Assembly: GCA_003427395.1 (NCBI GenBank)
Contig: BFEA01000165.1
Coordinates: forward strand, 1,505,947 to 1,539,233
Length of the DNA stretch: 33,287 nucleotides
Origin: Chara braunii
Taxonomy: Eukaryota > Streptophyta > Charophyceae > Charales > Characeae
Direction: 5' to 3'
Shown: one piece after another, positions 10,091 to 20,660 of the stretch
Numbering within the stretch: the first letter of the stretch is position 1
How the letters are laid out: every line of letters begins with the position of its first letter
Position numbers and translations under genes: made by a program
The notes under the pieces: generated by a model
Database searches by the model: none
Told to the model about the DNA's origin: nothing
Seen by the model: only the letters and a program-made list of their open reading frames with translations

Positions 10091-10218
10091 AAAGACAACT
10101 GGCGAGATCCTATCCCGACTAGACCGTTGTCGAACGCATCGGCTCCTGCCTTTTTCGCAAAGGCGAGAACCCTCCTGGTCACGTTATACAAGATTAAAAA
10201 AAAAAAAAAAAGACAACT
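10091..10218 (+). mobile_element. 108-bp poly(A) retroposon with target-site duplication
   Basis: AAAGACAACT occurs at 10091-10100 and again at 10209-10218, directly after a run of A that starts at 10196. The 108 bp between (10101-10208) end in poly(A). A short direct repeat with one copy abutting a poly(A) tail is the mark of target-primed reverse transcription by L1-type machinery. Because tail and duplication share A residues, the firm part of the duplication is GACAACT. The body of about 95 nt contains CTTTTTCGCAAAGGCGAG and does not match any RNA I recognise. It could be a short SINE, a retrocopied small RNA or a 5'-truncated LINE end. It interrupts sequence just downstream of LINE-A. 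Confidence 0.6.
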
Positions 10219-10671
10219 TAGGGACAACGAGTAAGTAATCCCCCGAACGTCACGGCGGACGAGGTAGCGTTGTCATCTTGCCACTCTGGCTAAGTGCGCC
10301 AATCATACCTCCCGCGGTCCCCTACGACACGATAAGTTCCCTGGAGGCACAACTTACCCTCCCTAACTAGCTTCACCATTTTACTAGGAAAACCTATATT
10401 CACAGGAAAATAATGTATATGAATATCGCACATCCATATTACCAGCAAAACGATGTTGTTGCGAAAACAAGATATCCACAAAACAATTAATACATTTAGA
10501 CACGGTCAGCATAAGATCGGCTCAGGTGGCGTAGTGAAAAACATCATTTCTACACAGGGTCGACCTTCATTGGGTTTGACTTGATAACATGGTACGTGGA
10601 AGGTAGTATTTCCTTCCCACGATATAACCGAAGAGATATAAGTTTCGCTTCTCATTGATTAAAGAACGCCT
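10219..10671. other. Unassigned spacer
   Basis: No recognisable gene or repeat. A minus-strand open frame of 63 codons (10290-10481) has no known motif and I do not call it. Confidence 0.35.
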
Positions 10672-10901
10672 AACTGCCATTTCGTTAAAACAAACATTTT
10701 ATATTTATTTAACGAAATTGAAACTAAGTATTTTAGCCAAAAACAAGTCCATATTTTTGGCTCCTGAGGTCTGGCATTTTTTAAACGTCGAACCCCCTGG
10801 ATGTATGAGGAGCCAAAAATATGGACTTATTTTTAGCCAAAATATTATATTTCAATTTCGTTCAAAAAATATAAAATGTCTGTTTTGACGCAATGGCGGT
10901 T
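10672..10901. mobile_element. Foldback MITE-like element, 93-bp arms
   Basis: Left arm 10672-10764 and right arm 10809-10901 are each 93 bp and are inverted copies with about 13 mismatches and no gaps (about 86% identity). The loop is 44 bp. The arms meet the loop in a perfect stretch of about 20 bp (from AAGTCCATA through GGCTCC). The element is 230 bp, has no coding capacity, and would form a long hairpin if transcribed. This is the architecture of a foldback MITE, and such hairpins can feed small-RNA pathways. A target-site duplication is not evident next to these boundaries. The open frame on the plus strand here (10655-10888) simply reads through the hairpin. Confidence 0.75.
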
Positions 10902-11504
10902 GTCTGGCAACATACAGTGCTAACGAAGCTTACCATGTGATGCATGGGTAGGCTCGTTGAGAAGTTCCTACGAGCTAAGGTCTATTGTAGTTCGGATATG
11001 ATTTGTATGTCAGGTCTCTTAATCATACCTCAGAAGTCCAACATACTTACTATGTTTTTTTTTGCGCAACTCCATAATGTTATCGTTGGATATGGGTCAG
11101 CTAACCATCAATGTATGGGGATCGATTTCAAATGTGTACTTCATTTTTCTCTCTTTGCTAGCGATTTTAATCATGTCATTTTCGTACACAATTCAAGATA
11201 TGAAGATACTAACAAACTTGTTGAACGAGTGAACCTGCTAAATTATGCAAACTTGTCGTCCTGCATCATAGTTACTTGACACATAATCAAGAGTCAGTAG
11301 TCAACGTTTCCCCACCGCTACCACACGTGTGATATTTTATCTTCACTAATGTCAGCACGCAACCTCATTTTTCGTGTGTACTGATCCCCCGATGCTAAAA
11401 TATGATAACACCATCATCGGGGTAATTTTGAAAACTATCTATCCGGTTTTGTTTTTGTGTTCCTTCTTAAACCATCCCTCCTATGACAACAACAAATTTA
11501 GGGT
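10902..11504. other. Unassigned spacer with one 111-codon open frame
   Basis: The plus-strand frame at 10944-11279 is open for 111 codons but has no motif or composition I recognise, and it is AT-rich. I see no start context or neighbour to support it as a gene. Nothing else is visible. Confidence 0.3.
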
Positions 11505-11600
11505 ACCGGTAGCACAGGTTGATTAGGGCTACCGGTAGCACAGTTTGAAAAACCAATATAGTGGCAAAAATTGAAAATGTGTTGAATTACCTCGGCGATT
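11501..11600 (+). repeat. Dispersed hairpin repeat, copy 1
   Basis: ACCGGTAGC (11505-11513) and GCTACCGGT (11528-11536) form a perfect 9-bp inverted repeat with a 14-nt loop. The following sequence, through GAAAACC-like, TATAG and GTGGCAAAAAT words, is shared with a second copy at 17709-17810. In that copy the stem carries a paired change that keeps base pairing. Confidence 0.6.
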
Positions 11601-11615
11601 TATTTCATGGTTTGA

Positions 11616-11618
<3 letters not shown>

Positions 11619-11672
<54 letters not shown>
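11619..11672. repeat. (AT)27 microsatellite
   Basis: Uninterrupted AT dinucleotides for 54 bp. The tyrosine-isoleucine repeats of open frames on both strands here come from this tract, so those frames are not genes. Confidence 0.95.
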
Positions 11673-11674
<2 letters not shown>

Positions 11675-12255
11675 CCTGGAAATACCACGAGCAAATCTAC
11701 GGACCCTCAAATTATCAGAGACTTTGATGTATTCTTCGGAGTGCGAAAAATAATTAAAGTTGGAGTACTTTTCCCGTTGGCCCACAAATGCCGAAATTGC
11801 AATATGCACCCTATAGGCGCGGTGATTGTTTCATGGTAAAAATAATTTTGTTTTATTTTTCTGACATTTGTTTTGAAACGATGACAACAAAGTCGATCAG
11901 CCTTCAAATTTTCAGAATTTTCTGTTAATTCATTTGAGCGTGAAAAATTGCCAAAGTGACCCTGTTAAAATTGATGGACTAGAATCGCGGTTTCGGTCTT
12001 CGGTCCCCACCCACCCTCAAAACCCGCCCGAACTCATCGGGAGGGCTACTTCCTAGGTGGTGGAGGGAGTGGTGGTTTAAGGCCGGTAATATATATGTGT
12101 GGTAGTCGTAGAGACTGTCTTCCTATTAATATACATTTTCTTCTTAAAATTAATTTTTCTCATTATAACTCTCTTTCTGAACGTGTACGTCTAAGAGTTT
12201 AGGATTATTGTGTGGGCTTCACACTTGGTTGAGACCATCCTACCTTCTTACCCTT
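11673..12255. other. Unassigned AT-rich spacer
   Basis: No gene recognised. It holds one shortened copy (GTGGTGGTTTAA, 12069-12080) of the dispersed GTACTGGTGGTTTAA word seen elsewhere in the window. Confidence 0.35.
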
Positions 12256-12332
12256 CAAAAATGTATGTACGTTATATACGAATATAATATAAGGAGTACG
12301 TTGTATTCAAATACAACGTATGTACGTTATGC
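12256..12332. repeat. Palindromic element, diverged copy 1
   Basis: Contains the near-perfect palindrome ACGTTGTATTCAAATACAAC at 12298-12317, continuing to GT at 12319. The 77-bp segment aligns without gaps to the palindrome at 32770-32846: about 26 of 33 positions match in the right half and fewer in the left. Related GAATACAA-type words occur at 12390-12409 and 12693-12724. This suggests a small dispersed palindromic element family. Confidence 0.55.
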
Positions 12333-12692
12333 AACAAATTTGGAGGTACAACTTTTTCAGAGCGGCCCTTTACAGGGTATGCTGTAATCGAATACAATGT
12401 ATGTATGTTGGATTTGAAGTTTGGGTTATGAGAGGGTGGCCTCATAATATATGGCAAGACCATGGTCTCATCTCTTTGATTGGAAATCTATGCTAATTTT
12501 GGTCGGACAAAAAAAAAAAAAATGAACGTTCTACTTTGTTTCCCCATCCCCCTCAAATTTTCAATTTTGTAGCAAATTTGAACAACACTATACCAAATAT
12601 ATTTATATTGCATTGTTTTTTTCCTTTTTTTCTTTTTTTTTCTTTTTTTTAATTTTTTTTAAATAGTAAAAAACGTTTCAAATGAAATGGAC

Positions 12693-12724
12693 TTTGAATA
12701 CAACGTACAAATGTTGTATTCAAA
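12693..12724. repeat. Palindromic element, short copy 2
   Basis: TTTGAATACAAC (12693-12704) and GTTGTATTCAAA (12713-12724) are perfect 12-bp inverted repeats with an 8-nt loop. The core words match those of the palindromes at 12256 and 32770. Confidence 0.6.
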
Positions 12725-12893
12725 TACGTACGTACCTTGCATTTTATCGTACGTTCTATTTATATTTAAAAAAAAACGATTAAAAAAGTATGATTTTGAA
12801 AAGCGATTTGAATAGAATATACGTACATTTTTGTTTTGGTAAGAGAGTAGTCAATCGGAGTGCGCTACGTACTTAGGAAATCAGCACCCTAGG

Positions 12894-12961
12894 GAACGGA
12901 TGGCGTTCGGTCCAGATGGTGTTTTAACCAAGCATATTTGTACTACATCGAACGGATGGCG
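12894..12961 (+). repeat. Direct repeat of GAACGGATGGCG
   Basis: The 12-mer occurs at 12894-12905 and 12950-12961, 56 bp apart, each followed by a TCGG/CCGG-like extension. It is a short local duplication of unknown meaning. Confidence 0.5.
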
Positions 12962-13089
12962 TCCGGGCTCTGACACTTTTGTGGAGGAGGGTCTACCCTT
13001 ACCACTATTTTGCATAATGTATGAACCCACTTTACCTGCCTAATTTCAATTTCATTTTTTTTTTCTTTTTTTTTATTCACCTGTACACC

Positions 13090-13412
13090 TACCGCCGTTG
13101 TCGTAGCGCCCTCATTGAGGGCATACTCACACTATTAGTTTGGGCCACGTATCCACCCGGTATCACGTTTAAAGTGGTGTTTTTTTCACTTTTATTTTTC
13201 ATGTGGATGTGAGCACGTCGCTGCAACTCCATACTTGTTTTTTTTTTTTTTTCGAATTTTTTTTTTTTTTAAGACTGGCTGTGCTTTTTTTTTTTTTTTT
13301 TCCCGAAAGAATACCACAAGAAAAACACCATGGAGACCAAACTCGGCAAATCTTGACGTCCAGTGAAAATCAGGGTTTACAAAAATAGGGTCGGAGGTAG
13401 TGGTGGTTTAAA
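13090..13412 (-). repeat. T-tract repeat, copy 1 (minus-oriented retroposon?)
   Basis: Shares several blocks, in the same order, with 16880-17136: a palindromic CCCTCATTGAGGGCA with ACTCACACTA (about 13110), long T tracts (about 13239-13300), an AACTCGGC block, CAGGGT, and a terminal TCGGAGGTAGTGGTGGTTTA (about 13391). On the minus strand the order is a head starting TTAAACCACC, a body and A tracts, which would suit a SINE-like element. The boundaries and the tRNA or other origin of the head are not clear. Confidence 0.45.
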
Positions 13413-14701
13413 TAAGAATATTCACTTTGTGCGAACCCTTAAAGTCTGCGATCGGGCCGACGGGGCACAAGTTTTGGTAGTGTAAAGAATTGTGTACGTC
13501 ACCCTAGAAAGAAATTAGAGATTTGTTCTTGTATATTGCTTGTGATGGTGTGACCTTCCTAAACTTTGACTGGGGCAGACTGAGAATAAGTCCAAATGAT
13601 GTGTGTCTTTGGTTTGTAAGGTCAGATGCGCTTCAGAGGATAACCCGTTGACCCACTGTTTATTTAGGTTATGAAACGTCAACTGCTTGTAAGATTGTGA
13701 CCCCCTAGTTGTGTGTTTATTTTAAGTTTTAAGATGGCAATACGTGTGTTAGACTGTGATCATCTGGTTGAGTGATCACATTTGAAAAAATTGATAAAGA
13801 ATAAATTAAATAAAGGATATTGAGAGAATTTGACTTTGCACAAATAAAGCAAACGATTTTTTAGCAAACAAGCTTCACTATGTTCAAACTTCTTTACATT
13901 GAACCTTGATTCTATCTTGGTTGGTCTTTTTATTTGCGTATTTCGATATCATAGGTTAGTCTTTTAGTGTTCGCCTTGTGTAGCTAGTTGTCTATTTTTT
14001 TCTTCGCATTGTCCTTTCCCACATAATCTGTTATATGTCTGATATTGTTTGCCTTCCGAGTTTAGTAAATATTTTGGAAGCCCTCTTCGTTAGGCGCTGC
14101 CGAAATTTCTGCTAAAACTACAGAGTTAGTTAAAATCATTAGGAACTCTGTTTGGAAAGAGTTAATCTCGTCTTTGGGTTAAGTATAAATTTTAAGAGAT
14201 TCCTCGCCAGGGAAATTTTGTCGAAATTAAAACAAAATAGTTAGTGTATTTTTCGACAGTTTTGAGTCAGATGTTGTATCTTCAAACAGTTTATGAGTCA
14301 GATGTTTCTCTTTTTATTTGACTTGGTGAATATTCTGCAAGCACACTTCCTTAGGGGAAATGCTGCTCAAAATTTTGTCAATTTCGTAACGTTATTGGAC
14401 GATACAATTAAATAGTTTGGAATGTGATACGGAGTTGATGTTCGGTGAACTGAAAAGTGACGTCTGTTTTGGTTTTAGACACAAGTCATTGTTACTTGCA
14501 GAGAATCTTTGTGCACTTTTAACTTCATCAACTTTTGTTACCAATTGGCAACACGTTGGTTTGCGACTCAACTTTACCCGCTCCCGAGCCTCAACCTAAA
14601 ACCTTAACCCTATGGGTTCGAGGTGTGTCCCTGGGATTTTACTCAGTTTCTTTCAAATGATCACTGGAAAAGGCTCGATATTTTATTGGAAGGTTGGATA
14701 A
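13413..14701. other. Unassigned AT-rich region
   Basis: No recognisable gene, repeat or structural feature. The 60-codon frame at 14417-14599 and the frame from 14623, which runs into the tandem duplication below, carry no known motifs. Confidence 0.35.
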
Positions 14702-15494
14702 AGACTGGGCTTTGGTGTACTATGAGTGGGTGTAAGTTACAAAAAATGGTAAGGTTGACCTTGTTAGAGCAATGCAATGTGGTTTTCGTCTGCATAAGTA
14801 TTTGTGCATCGTGCATCTTAATTATTGAAGCTTAATATGATTTTTATGCGATTGTGGTTGGACACATCTGAAGATAACGGACAAGGTACACTTTTGAAAT
14901 TGTTAGAGTGACAATTCGATATCGCACTATCCTCTTACCTGATAGATTTACCTTTTTCTTTTACCCCTTTTATCATACCTCGAGTTTTGAAGGGCGTTAT
15001 GCGTGATATAATTATTCATATATTTATTTAATAACTCAATGGAAGTATCCATCCACTTGAGAAATAAGTTGTGAGTTAAGATTTTGGAAAAAAAATAGAG
15101 ACTGGGCTTTGGTGTACTATGAGGGGGTGTAAGTTACAAAAAATGGTAAGGTTGACCTTGTTAGTGCAATGTAATGTGGTTTTCGCCTGCATAAGTATTT
15201 GTGCATCTTGCATGTTAATTATTGAAGCTTAATATGATTTTTATGCGGTTGTGGTTGGATACATCTGAAAATGACGGAGAAGGTACACTTTCGAAATTGT
15301 TAGAGTGACAATTCGATATCGCACTATCCTATATCTGATAGATTTACCTTTTTTTTTAACCCCTTTTATCATACCTCGAGTTTTGAAGGGCGCTATGCGT
15401 GGGATAATTGTTCATCTATTTATTTAATGGCTCAATGAAAGTGTCCATCCACTTGAGAAATGAGTTGTGAGTTAAGATTTTGGAAAAAAAATAG
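14702..15494. repeat. Tandem duplication, two ~397-bp units
   Basis: Unit 1 is 14702-15098 and unit 2 is 15099-15494. Both start AGACTGGGCTTTGGTGTACT and end ATTTTGGAAAAAAAATAG. I count about 30 substitutions and a few small gaps between them, so identity is roughly nine-tenths. The open frame in unit 1 (ending 14835) is not preserved as a coding unit, and I see no gene. It could be two units of a satellite or a one-off duplication. Confidence 0.85.
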
Positions 15495-16880
15495 GCATAT
15501 ACTTATATTTTATGGTATATGCATCGTGTTGTTATAATGAATGTCCTAGTCAACCGTAGGGCCACGTTTGGGAAATCAGCGCCTCAAGTGGCTATTCACG
15601 TGGGGGTTTGATTCGGGCGTCGACCACACGTACCCCTATGCTACAACGTATGAAAAACGTCCTCGTTTGGTTCACTTCTCCAATTGTAAGTAAAGGCTTC
15701 CGGATATCGATCAGTAGTTCAATGGAAAAACACCCATTTAAGGGATGATGATAACTCTCGTAGGTGAGGTAAGTTGTACCTCGCACGACCCTACTCCTAT
15801 CATAAAGGCTCGATGGAGGTATAACTGCCGCACTCAACTATAGGAACGAAGCTCCTTACATGTATGTAATAAGCTTAATCTTACCCGACGTGCTTGGGTT
15901 GGTCCCCTCTGTGGGACCGATGTGCTCGACGCCATGACACTTGCAGTCGAGAGGTATTTAATACTCCAATGATTTATCTTTCCCTGATTGCGCCACATGC
16001 ATATGCTCACATATTTCTATGCACATCGACAACCTATCCCCACAAGAACGGTCGAGGGCATCTATGAGATAACGACCCTCTCGTTTGTGCCCGTTTCCCT
16101 ACGACCTGCTCAATAGCCTCCGCCCTGACAGCCCAAGCACACATTATACAATCTGCACAAAATACAAGCAAATAGCATTACAAGGGTATTTACTCCGACA
16201 TCAGTTATAGATAATTCATAATGATTTTATTTTGGTCGTCTCGTTGTATCTAGATTTGAACTGAGGTCCATATTTCGGTAGCCCGTGGGTATGTCAACCA
16301 AGCTTGGCCCGTTGGTATTCTTTTAGGGCTTAAAAACTTTTAAGCTCATTTGTTTTTTATATTTTTTTTACTATTTTTTACCTTAGTGTGCACTGTATGC
16401 ATTGCTAGGAAATTTGGTTTTAAACCATTAGTACCTTCGCCAGTGTTGGAAAATTACGATGTCTTGGCCAGTACCCGAACTGTTCGGGGTGGGACACAGG
16501 GTCGGCAATGTCCCATAAATCTGAATTTTATAGTGCGCGAGTGAATGAAAAAAGGGGGAAAAAAAAAGTTTTCTCTACTGCAATGATGTCGAGCTGGCTA
16601 GCCTAGGAGACCGTGCTCACAATCTTCCTCCACATAATGCACCTTACATATAAGGCGGTCACATTCTGAATGTTACTGTTTTCTTTTTTTTGTTGGTCGT
16701 GTGTTTCTTATGAGTCCCGTGTCCGTGATTTGCTCAAGATATGTTTTGTCAGAGGATTGCAAGGCTCATCACACTGACACTTAGTGGAATGTATCCAATC
16801 ATTTTCACGGTCGGATCCATGTGTCCGTTTTTTCCCCCTTTCATTCTTTTTTTGGAATCTGACAACCTGGCCACGGGGTT
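15495..16880. other. Unassigned region
   Basis: No gene recognised. A GGAAATCAGCGCC word near 15570 resembles GGAAATCAGCACC near 12878. A perfect small palindrome GCTTAAAAACTTTTAAGC lies near 16329. The open frames here are short and carry no known motifs. Confidence 0.35.
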
Positions 16881-17136
16881 GACATGCCCTCATTGAGGGC
16901 ACACTCATACTACCACTTCCAAAAATGTATACAATTGCAATCATGGTCAAAGCTTTGTTTTTTTTTTTTTTTCCTGAGGTTCATGACCGCAATTTTTCTT
17001 CTTCTTTTTTGTTTTTTTTTTTTCTTTCTGTGAGAGTATCAGTAAGAAAACGGAGTGGTACCCAGACTCGGCTTAACTTGCAGCTCAATGAATTTCAGGG
17101 TCGGCAAAAACAGACTCGGAGGTACTGGTGGTTTAA
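16881..17136 (-). repeat. T-tract repeat, copy 2
   Basis: The second copy of the family at 13090-13412. It has GCCCTCATTGAGGGCACACT (from about 16886), T tracts near 16957-16972 and 17008-17021, a CAGACTCGGC block, CAGGGTCGG, and ends CTCGGAGGTACTGGTGGTTT (about 17116-17135). The open frame at 16925-17224 is an artefact of the T tracts. Confidence 0.45.
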
Positions 17137-17708
17137 AACAATGCAAAAAACTAAAAAAAAGAGAAAATACTATCTATTGTACTTTGTAGGTTCATACCCA
17201 CCACAACAGTTTGTAAGTCACTAGAGGAACAAACATCTTTTGTCCAAGAAGTTATACACATAGGGATCATAACACACTCACTTCCCCTACGTTCTATTTT
17301 GGAGGAAGTTGAAAATAGTGTCAAATGCACTACTGTGGAGTTATAAAAAGTTATTTGACACATCTTTGAATGATAGTTGGGTTGGATACACCAAACAGAG
17401 AGAATAATGGAGCCACAACAAAAATAGTGGGAGCGTAGTATATAAAAATCAGATGGAATAAAGTTCAATAAACAAAAAAAAAAATGCTTATTTTATTTTC
17501 TTTTATTTTTTTGTGTGTGCATGCGTGTACGTTGTATCTTATGTAAGATCACTTATTGTTATGAACCAAGTATGAAAAGGAGTGCAATGCGGACCACGTT
17601 TATGTGATTCAACCCCATATGTTTGTGCAGCCTCTTACCGTGTGTATGTTTCTGACAATCAGTACAATAATATTTTTTTCACCCTTCTCCCCCGCATTGG
17701 ATACTTGG
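17137..17708. other. Unassigned spacer
   Basis: No gene recognised. The minus-strand open frame of 105 codons (17151-17468) has no motif I know and no supporting context, so it is left uncalled. Confidence 0.35.
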
Positions 17709-17810
17709 GGCAACCGATAGCAAAGGTTCATGGGGGCTATCGGTAGCGTAGTATTGAAAACCACTATAGACTAAGTGGCAAAAATGAGCAATGATTAAAT
17801 CACCACTATA
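17709..17810 (+). repeat. Dispersed hairpin repeat, copy 2
   Basis: ACCGATAGC (17713-17721) and GCTATCGGT (17736-17744) form a perfect 9-bp stem with a 14-nt loop, the same geometry as at 11505-11536. The next 60 bp or so (GAAAACCACTATAG, GTGGCAAAAAT) also resemble copy 1. Confidence 0.6.
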
Positions 17811-19393
17811 GTGAAAAATACGCCAAATAGTAAATTATCATTTATTTCTCAATGGAATTTTTTTTCCTGATATTATTCATTATTCATAGATTTTTTCAGA
17901 ATGCCAAAACCTAACCTTGAGGATCTTAAGTTTTTAGATTTTTCACTAAATTTTTAATGAATTCTTCTAAGTAAAAAAAAAATCATCAAACTTGGTATTT
18001 TGAAATTGTAAGATTTAACCCGAAAGGTCTCGTTCCGATTCATAGGAATGCTTATTTCCGGTGTCGGGGAAAAAAGCAATATAAACAATCACTACGACAA
18101 CCCCTTATCCACCTGGGTGTACAAAAAAATTTTAAAAAATACAATTTAAACATTTTCCATGTCGATGTTATCAATGATTGTCATGCTTTCCTTACAATCA
18201 TTGTTTCACTACGACAAGTTATTTGTTAGTTACGTTTGTGTAGCTAAACGCAAAATTGCCCCACTATCCGTTCAACACATCTTCACTCTGCACCTCACTT
18301 GTCCTCTTCGTGACACTTGTCAATTTATAGTATTAGAACCTGGTGAAATCTTGAATACATGTGTCCTTCATAACATTCGCCTAAATTGGACAGACGCAGA
18401 GAAGATCGGTCTAACCCGAATAAATGCAATAAAGACAACCATAAATTGAGAAATCGTCCAAATTTAAAAAGAAAAAAAAAATAAAAAAAATAAAAAATCA
18501 TAATATTAATTCATCGGGACATCCATTAAAAATGGAATGATTCAGAAAAGACTCGCACGGACTTTACGTTGTTGTGATGACTGCACACTTGTCTCTCGCT
18601 CAAACCCAGCATAACACACATAATGATCAATTGATGTTGTACCTCAGTAGGTTGAGTTGGGCGCTGAGACAAATAATGTTTAAGGTTTAATACTTATCCG
18701 ACCTACAACGGATTGAAAAACAACGGAGATACAAACAGTAGAAGTATAGTAGAGTGGTAGGGTCACAAAGCTGGCATAAGAAAAAACTAAGTCAGATGAG
18801 GCAATATCAAAAAGGGTCTGGCTCTGCCGATAAAGAGGTAGTACTTATGCAACATCAAAAAAGTGAGGAGGGAGATACCAGTATCTGACCTTGTGGACCT
18901 TTTATAATGCCATGTGAGGGAGATAGTTTCAGAATTTACAAAAAACAATCAGGTCCTGCTTCTCCTCGTCCCATGGAAAACTCATCTAAAGTTCATGACA
19001 ACTCCTAAATTGAATGAAATCATGCCCCATCGAAACAAAACAAACAATCTCACCACGATTCAAAACAGTTGGGAAAAGACAATGGCGGAGGTGAAAGGAG
19101 GAGAAAGGACTGCTAGTGAGAAAGGAGGGGAAAGTGCATGAGTGGAATCAGCGAAAGGGACTTGGGGTCAACACGATGTACAAAGGGACCAACCAGTAAT
19201 AGACTAGCCTGAGGAGCAAATAGACCTCACAAAGAATTTGCAACAAGGAGAATCATCTGATCAGATGAAAGACCCAGTCCACTCGTGTCGAAGCTTACCA
19301 GTACGTGTCCGAAACTCCTCACAAAACTGGATATAAACCAAAGAGAGCATAAACCAATATAGAAAGGTATTGTGGTCCTCTTAGTTAGATTTA
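17811..19393. other. Unassigned region upstream of LINE-B ORF1
   Basis: No firmly recognisable gene. The 96-codon frame at 18159-18449 and the 75-codon frame at 18914-19141 have no known motifs. The latter part may contain the degraded start of the LINE-B ORF1 that becomes readable at 19394, but this cannot be shown from the sequence alone. Confidence 0.3.
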
Positions 19394-19892
19394 AGGAAGG
19401 CAGCTAAGAGGTGGGATTTTTAAAGCCCCCGGTAATAAGTACAGAGGAACAACTGTCCAATGCACAAAATCCTCGTTTTTATCCCTCCCAACTCTAAGAA
19501 GGAAAATGGTAAAGGAATTATTAGGATAGAGGAATTGAAATTCATCAGAGCGTAATCGGGAGGAACTGTTACTCTCACATTATTACCGGATACACTAAGG
19601 ATAGCTGAAAGGGATGTATATATCAAGTATAAGGCTACTAATCAAATAAACCTGCACTAGTTTGGACATCATAAGCTGAAGGAAATTCAACTTTTGAAAG
19701 TAAAAACCAACAAATTTTGGGCAGAGGCTAATGGGGATACCCTCTTTGCCTAACTTCTCAAGCTGGCTAAACTTGAGGTTGGTGATATATTGGATATAGA
19801 GACTTGGGTTTATATGTGCGATGATTCTGCTCTTGACTATTTCCTACCACTTTTTCCACAGGGATGGAGCATTATTCTTCTTTTTTTAAGGT
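19394..19892 (+). pseudogene. LINE-B ORF1-like remnant
   Basis: One frame reads without shifts from 19394 to a TGA at about 19892. It has stops at 19421, 19433 and 19436 and three more further on. It includes NNCPMHKILVFIPPNSKKEN, then FGHHKLKEIQLLKVKTNKFW, then LEVGDILDIETWVYMCDDSA and LFPQGWSIILLF. The HKLKE...TN..W stretch parallels one in LINE-A ORF1 (near 3460-3510), so I read this as an ORF1 of the same general type. It lies immediately before an endonuclease remnant, as ORF1 should. The domain assignment is an inference from that pair and from position. Confidence 0.45.
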
Positions 19893-19950
19893 GAAAGGTA
19901 TTAACATAATTACTGCGCTATATTACAAGGAAAACAAATAAAAATTGCTC

Positions 19951-20660
19951 GACTTTAAATCGTTAAATGTAAATGGATAAGCCTCAACTAAACAAAATAA
20001 AAGACAAGCTATTTGATACTAATCAAAAGGAATAGATAGCAAAAAAATATAATATGTTATTTGAATTTAGAAAAAAACATTTTATGGATACACCTCCCCA
20101 TCATCATAGCCACAAAGATGTATGGTCACACAACACTTATAAGGCACATGCTCCCAAACCAGGGATTGAGAGAGTGACTCTCTTGATATCCTCATACTTT
20201 AAAGTGAACCCCATCTACTCGAAAAAAATTTACTGAAAGAAATACAGTTTTAGCAGTACTAAAATTAGAAGTCGTAGGCATTTTATATGTGTACGAATCG
20301 AATGACATGGTTCATCGCTATGTGTTCTTTAAAACCTTACTTTCATGTCTACCTATAAGTATCCCAAATATAATGGTTCGAGAGTTGAATGCTGCTTGAT
20401 GGGTGACATCTTCATATTCGCCGCGGACAATTTGTTGCAATCATTAGTTAATTATAACTAATCCATGTCAGATGTAGAAGAATCAATCCCACTTGAAAAA
20501 CATTTATGTTTTTATGAAGGTTCAATCAAAATTGATGACTAACTGACATATTAACCTTTTTTTAATGTCCGAGGAACTACAAGGAGCTATTCAGATAGCT
20601 GAGATTTTTCCAAGGAGCCCTTTCCTTAACCTTGATCATGCAATGTGCGTGATAATTCTT
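19951..20660 (+). pseudogene. LINE-B ORF2, endonuclease remnant
   Basis: About 60 bp after the ORF1 stop, the frame reads FKSLNVNG(stop)ASTKQNKRQAI, the N-V-N-G...K-R-x-A-I start of an APE-type endonuclease. Further on, ILYVYESNDMVHRYVFFKTL and LPISIPNIMVRELNAA match the V-Y-x-P...R..FF..L and I-M-x-G-D-x-N blocks, with G-D changed to R-E. TRSYSDS corresponds to the S-Y-S-R-I-D block. Then comes LNLDHAMCVI, which keeps the D-H of the terminal S-D-H motif (near 20631). Frameshifts and stops separate the blocks. The order and spacing fit one endonuclease domain. Confidence 0.5.

Noticed and set aside
10944-11279. A 111-codon plus-strand open frame
   Set aside because: AT-rich, no recognisable domain, no supporting neighbours or conserved features; open frames of this length arise by chance here.
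14702-15494. A pair of LTRs
   Set aside because: The two copies are directly adjacent with no internal region, primer-binding site or polypurine tract, so this is a tandem duplication.
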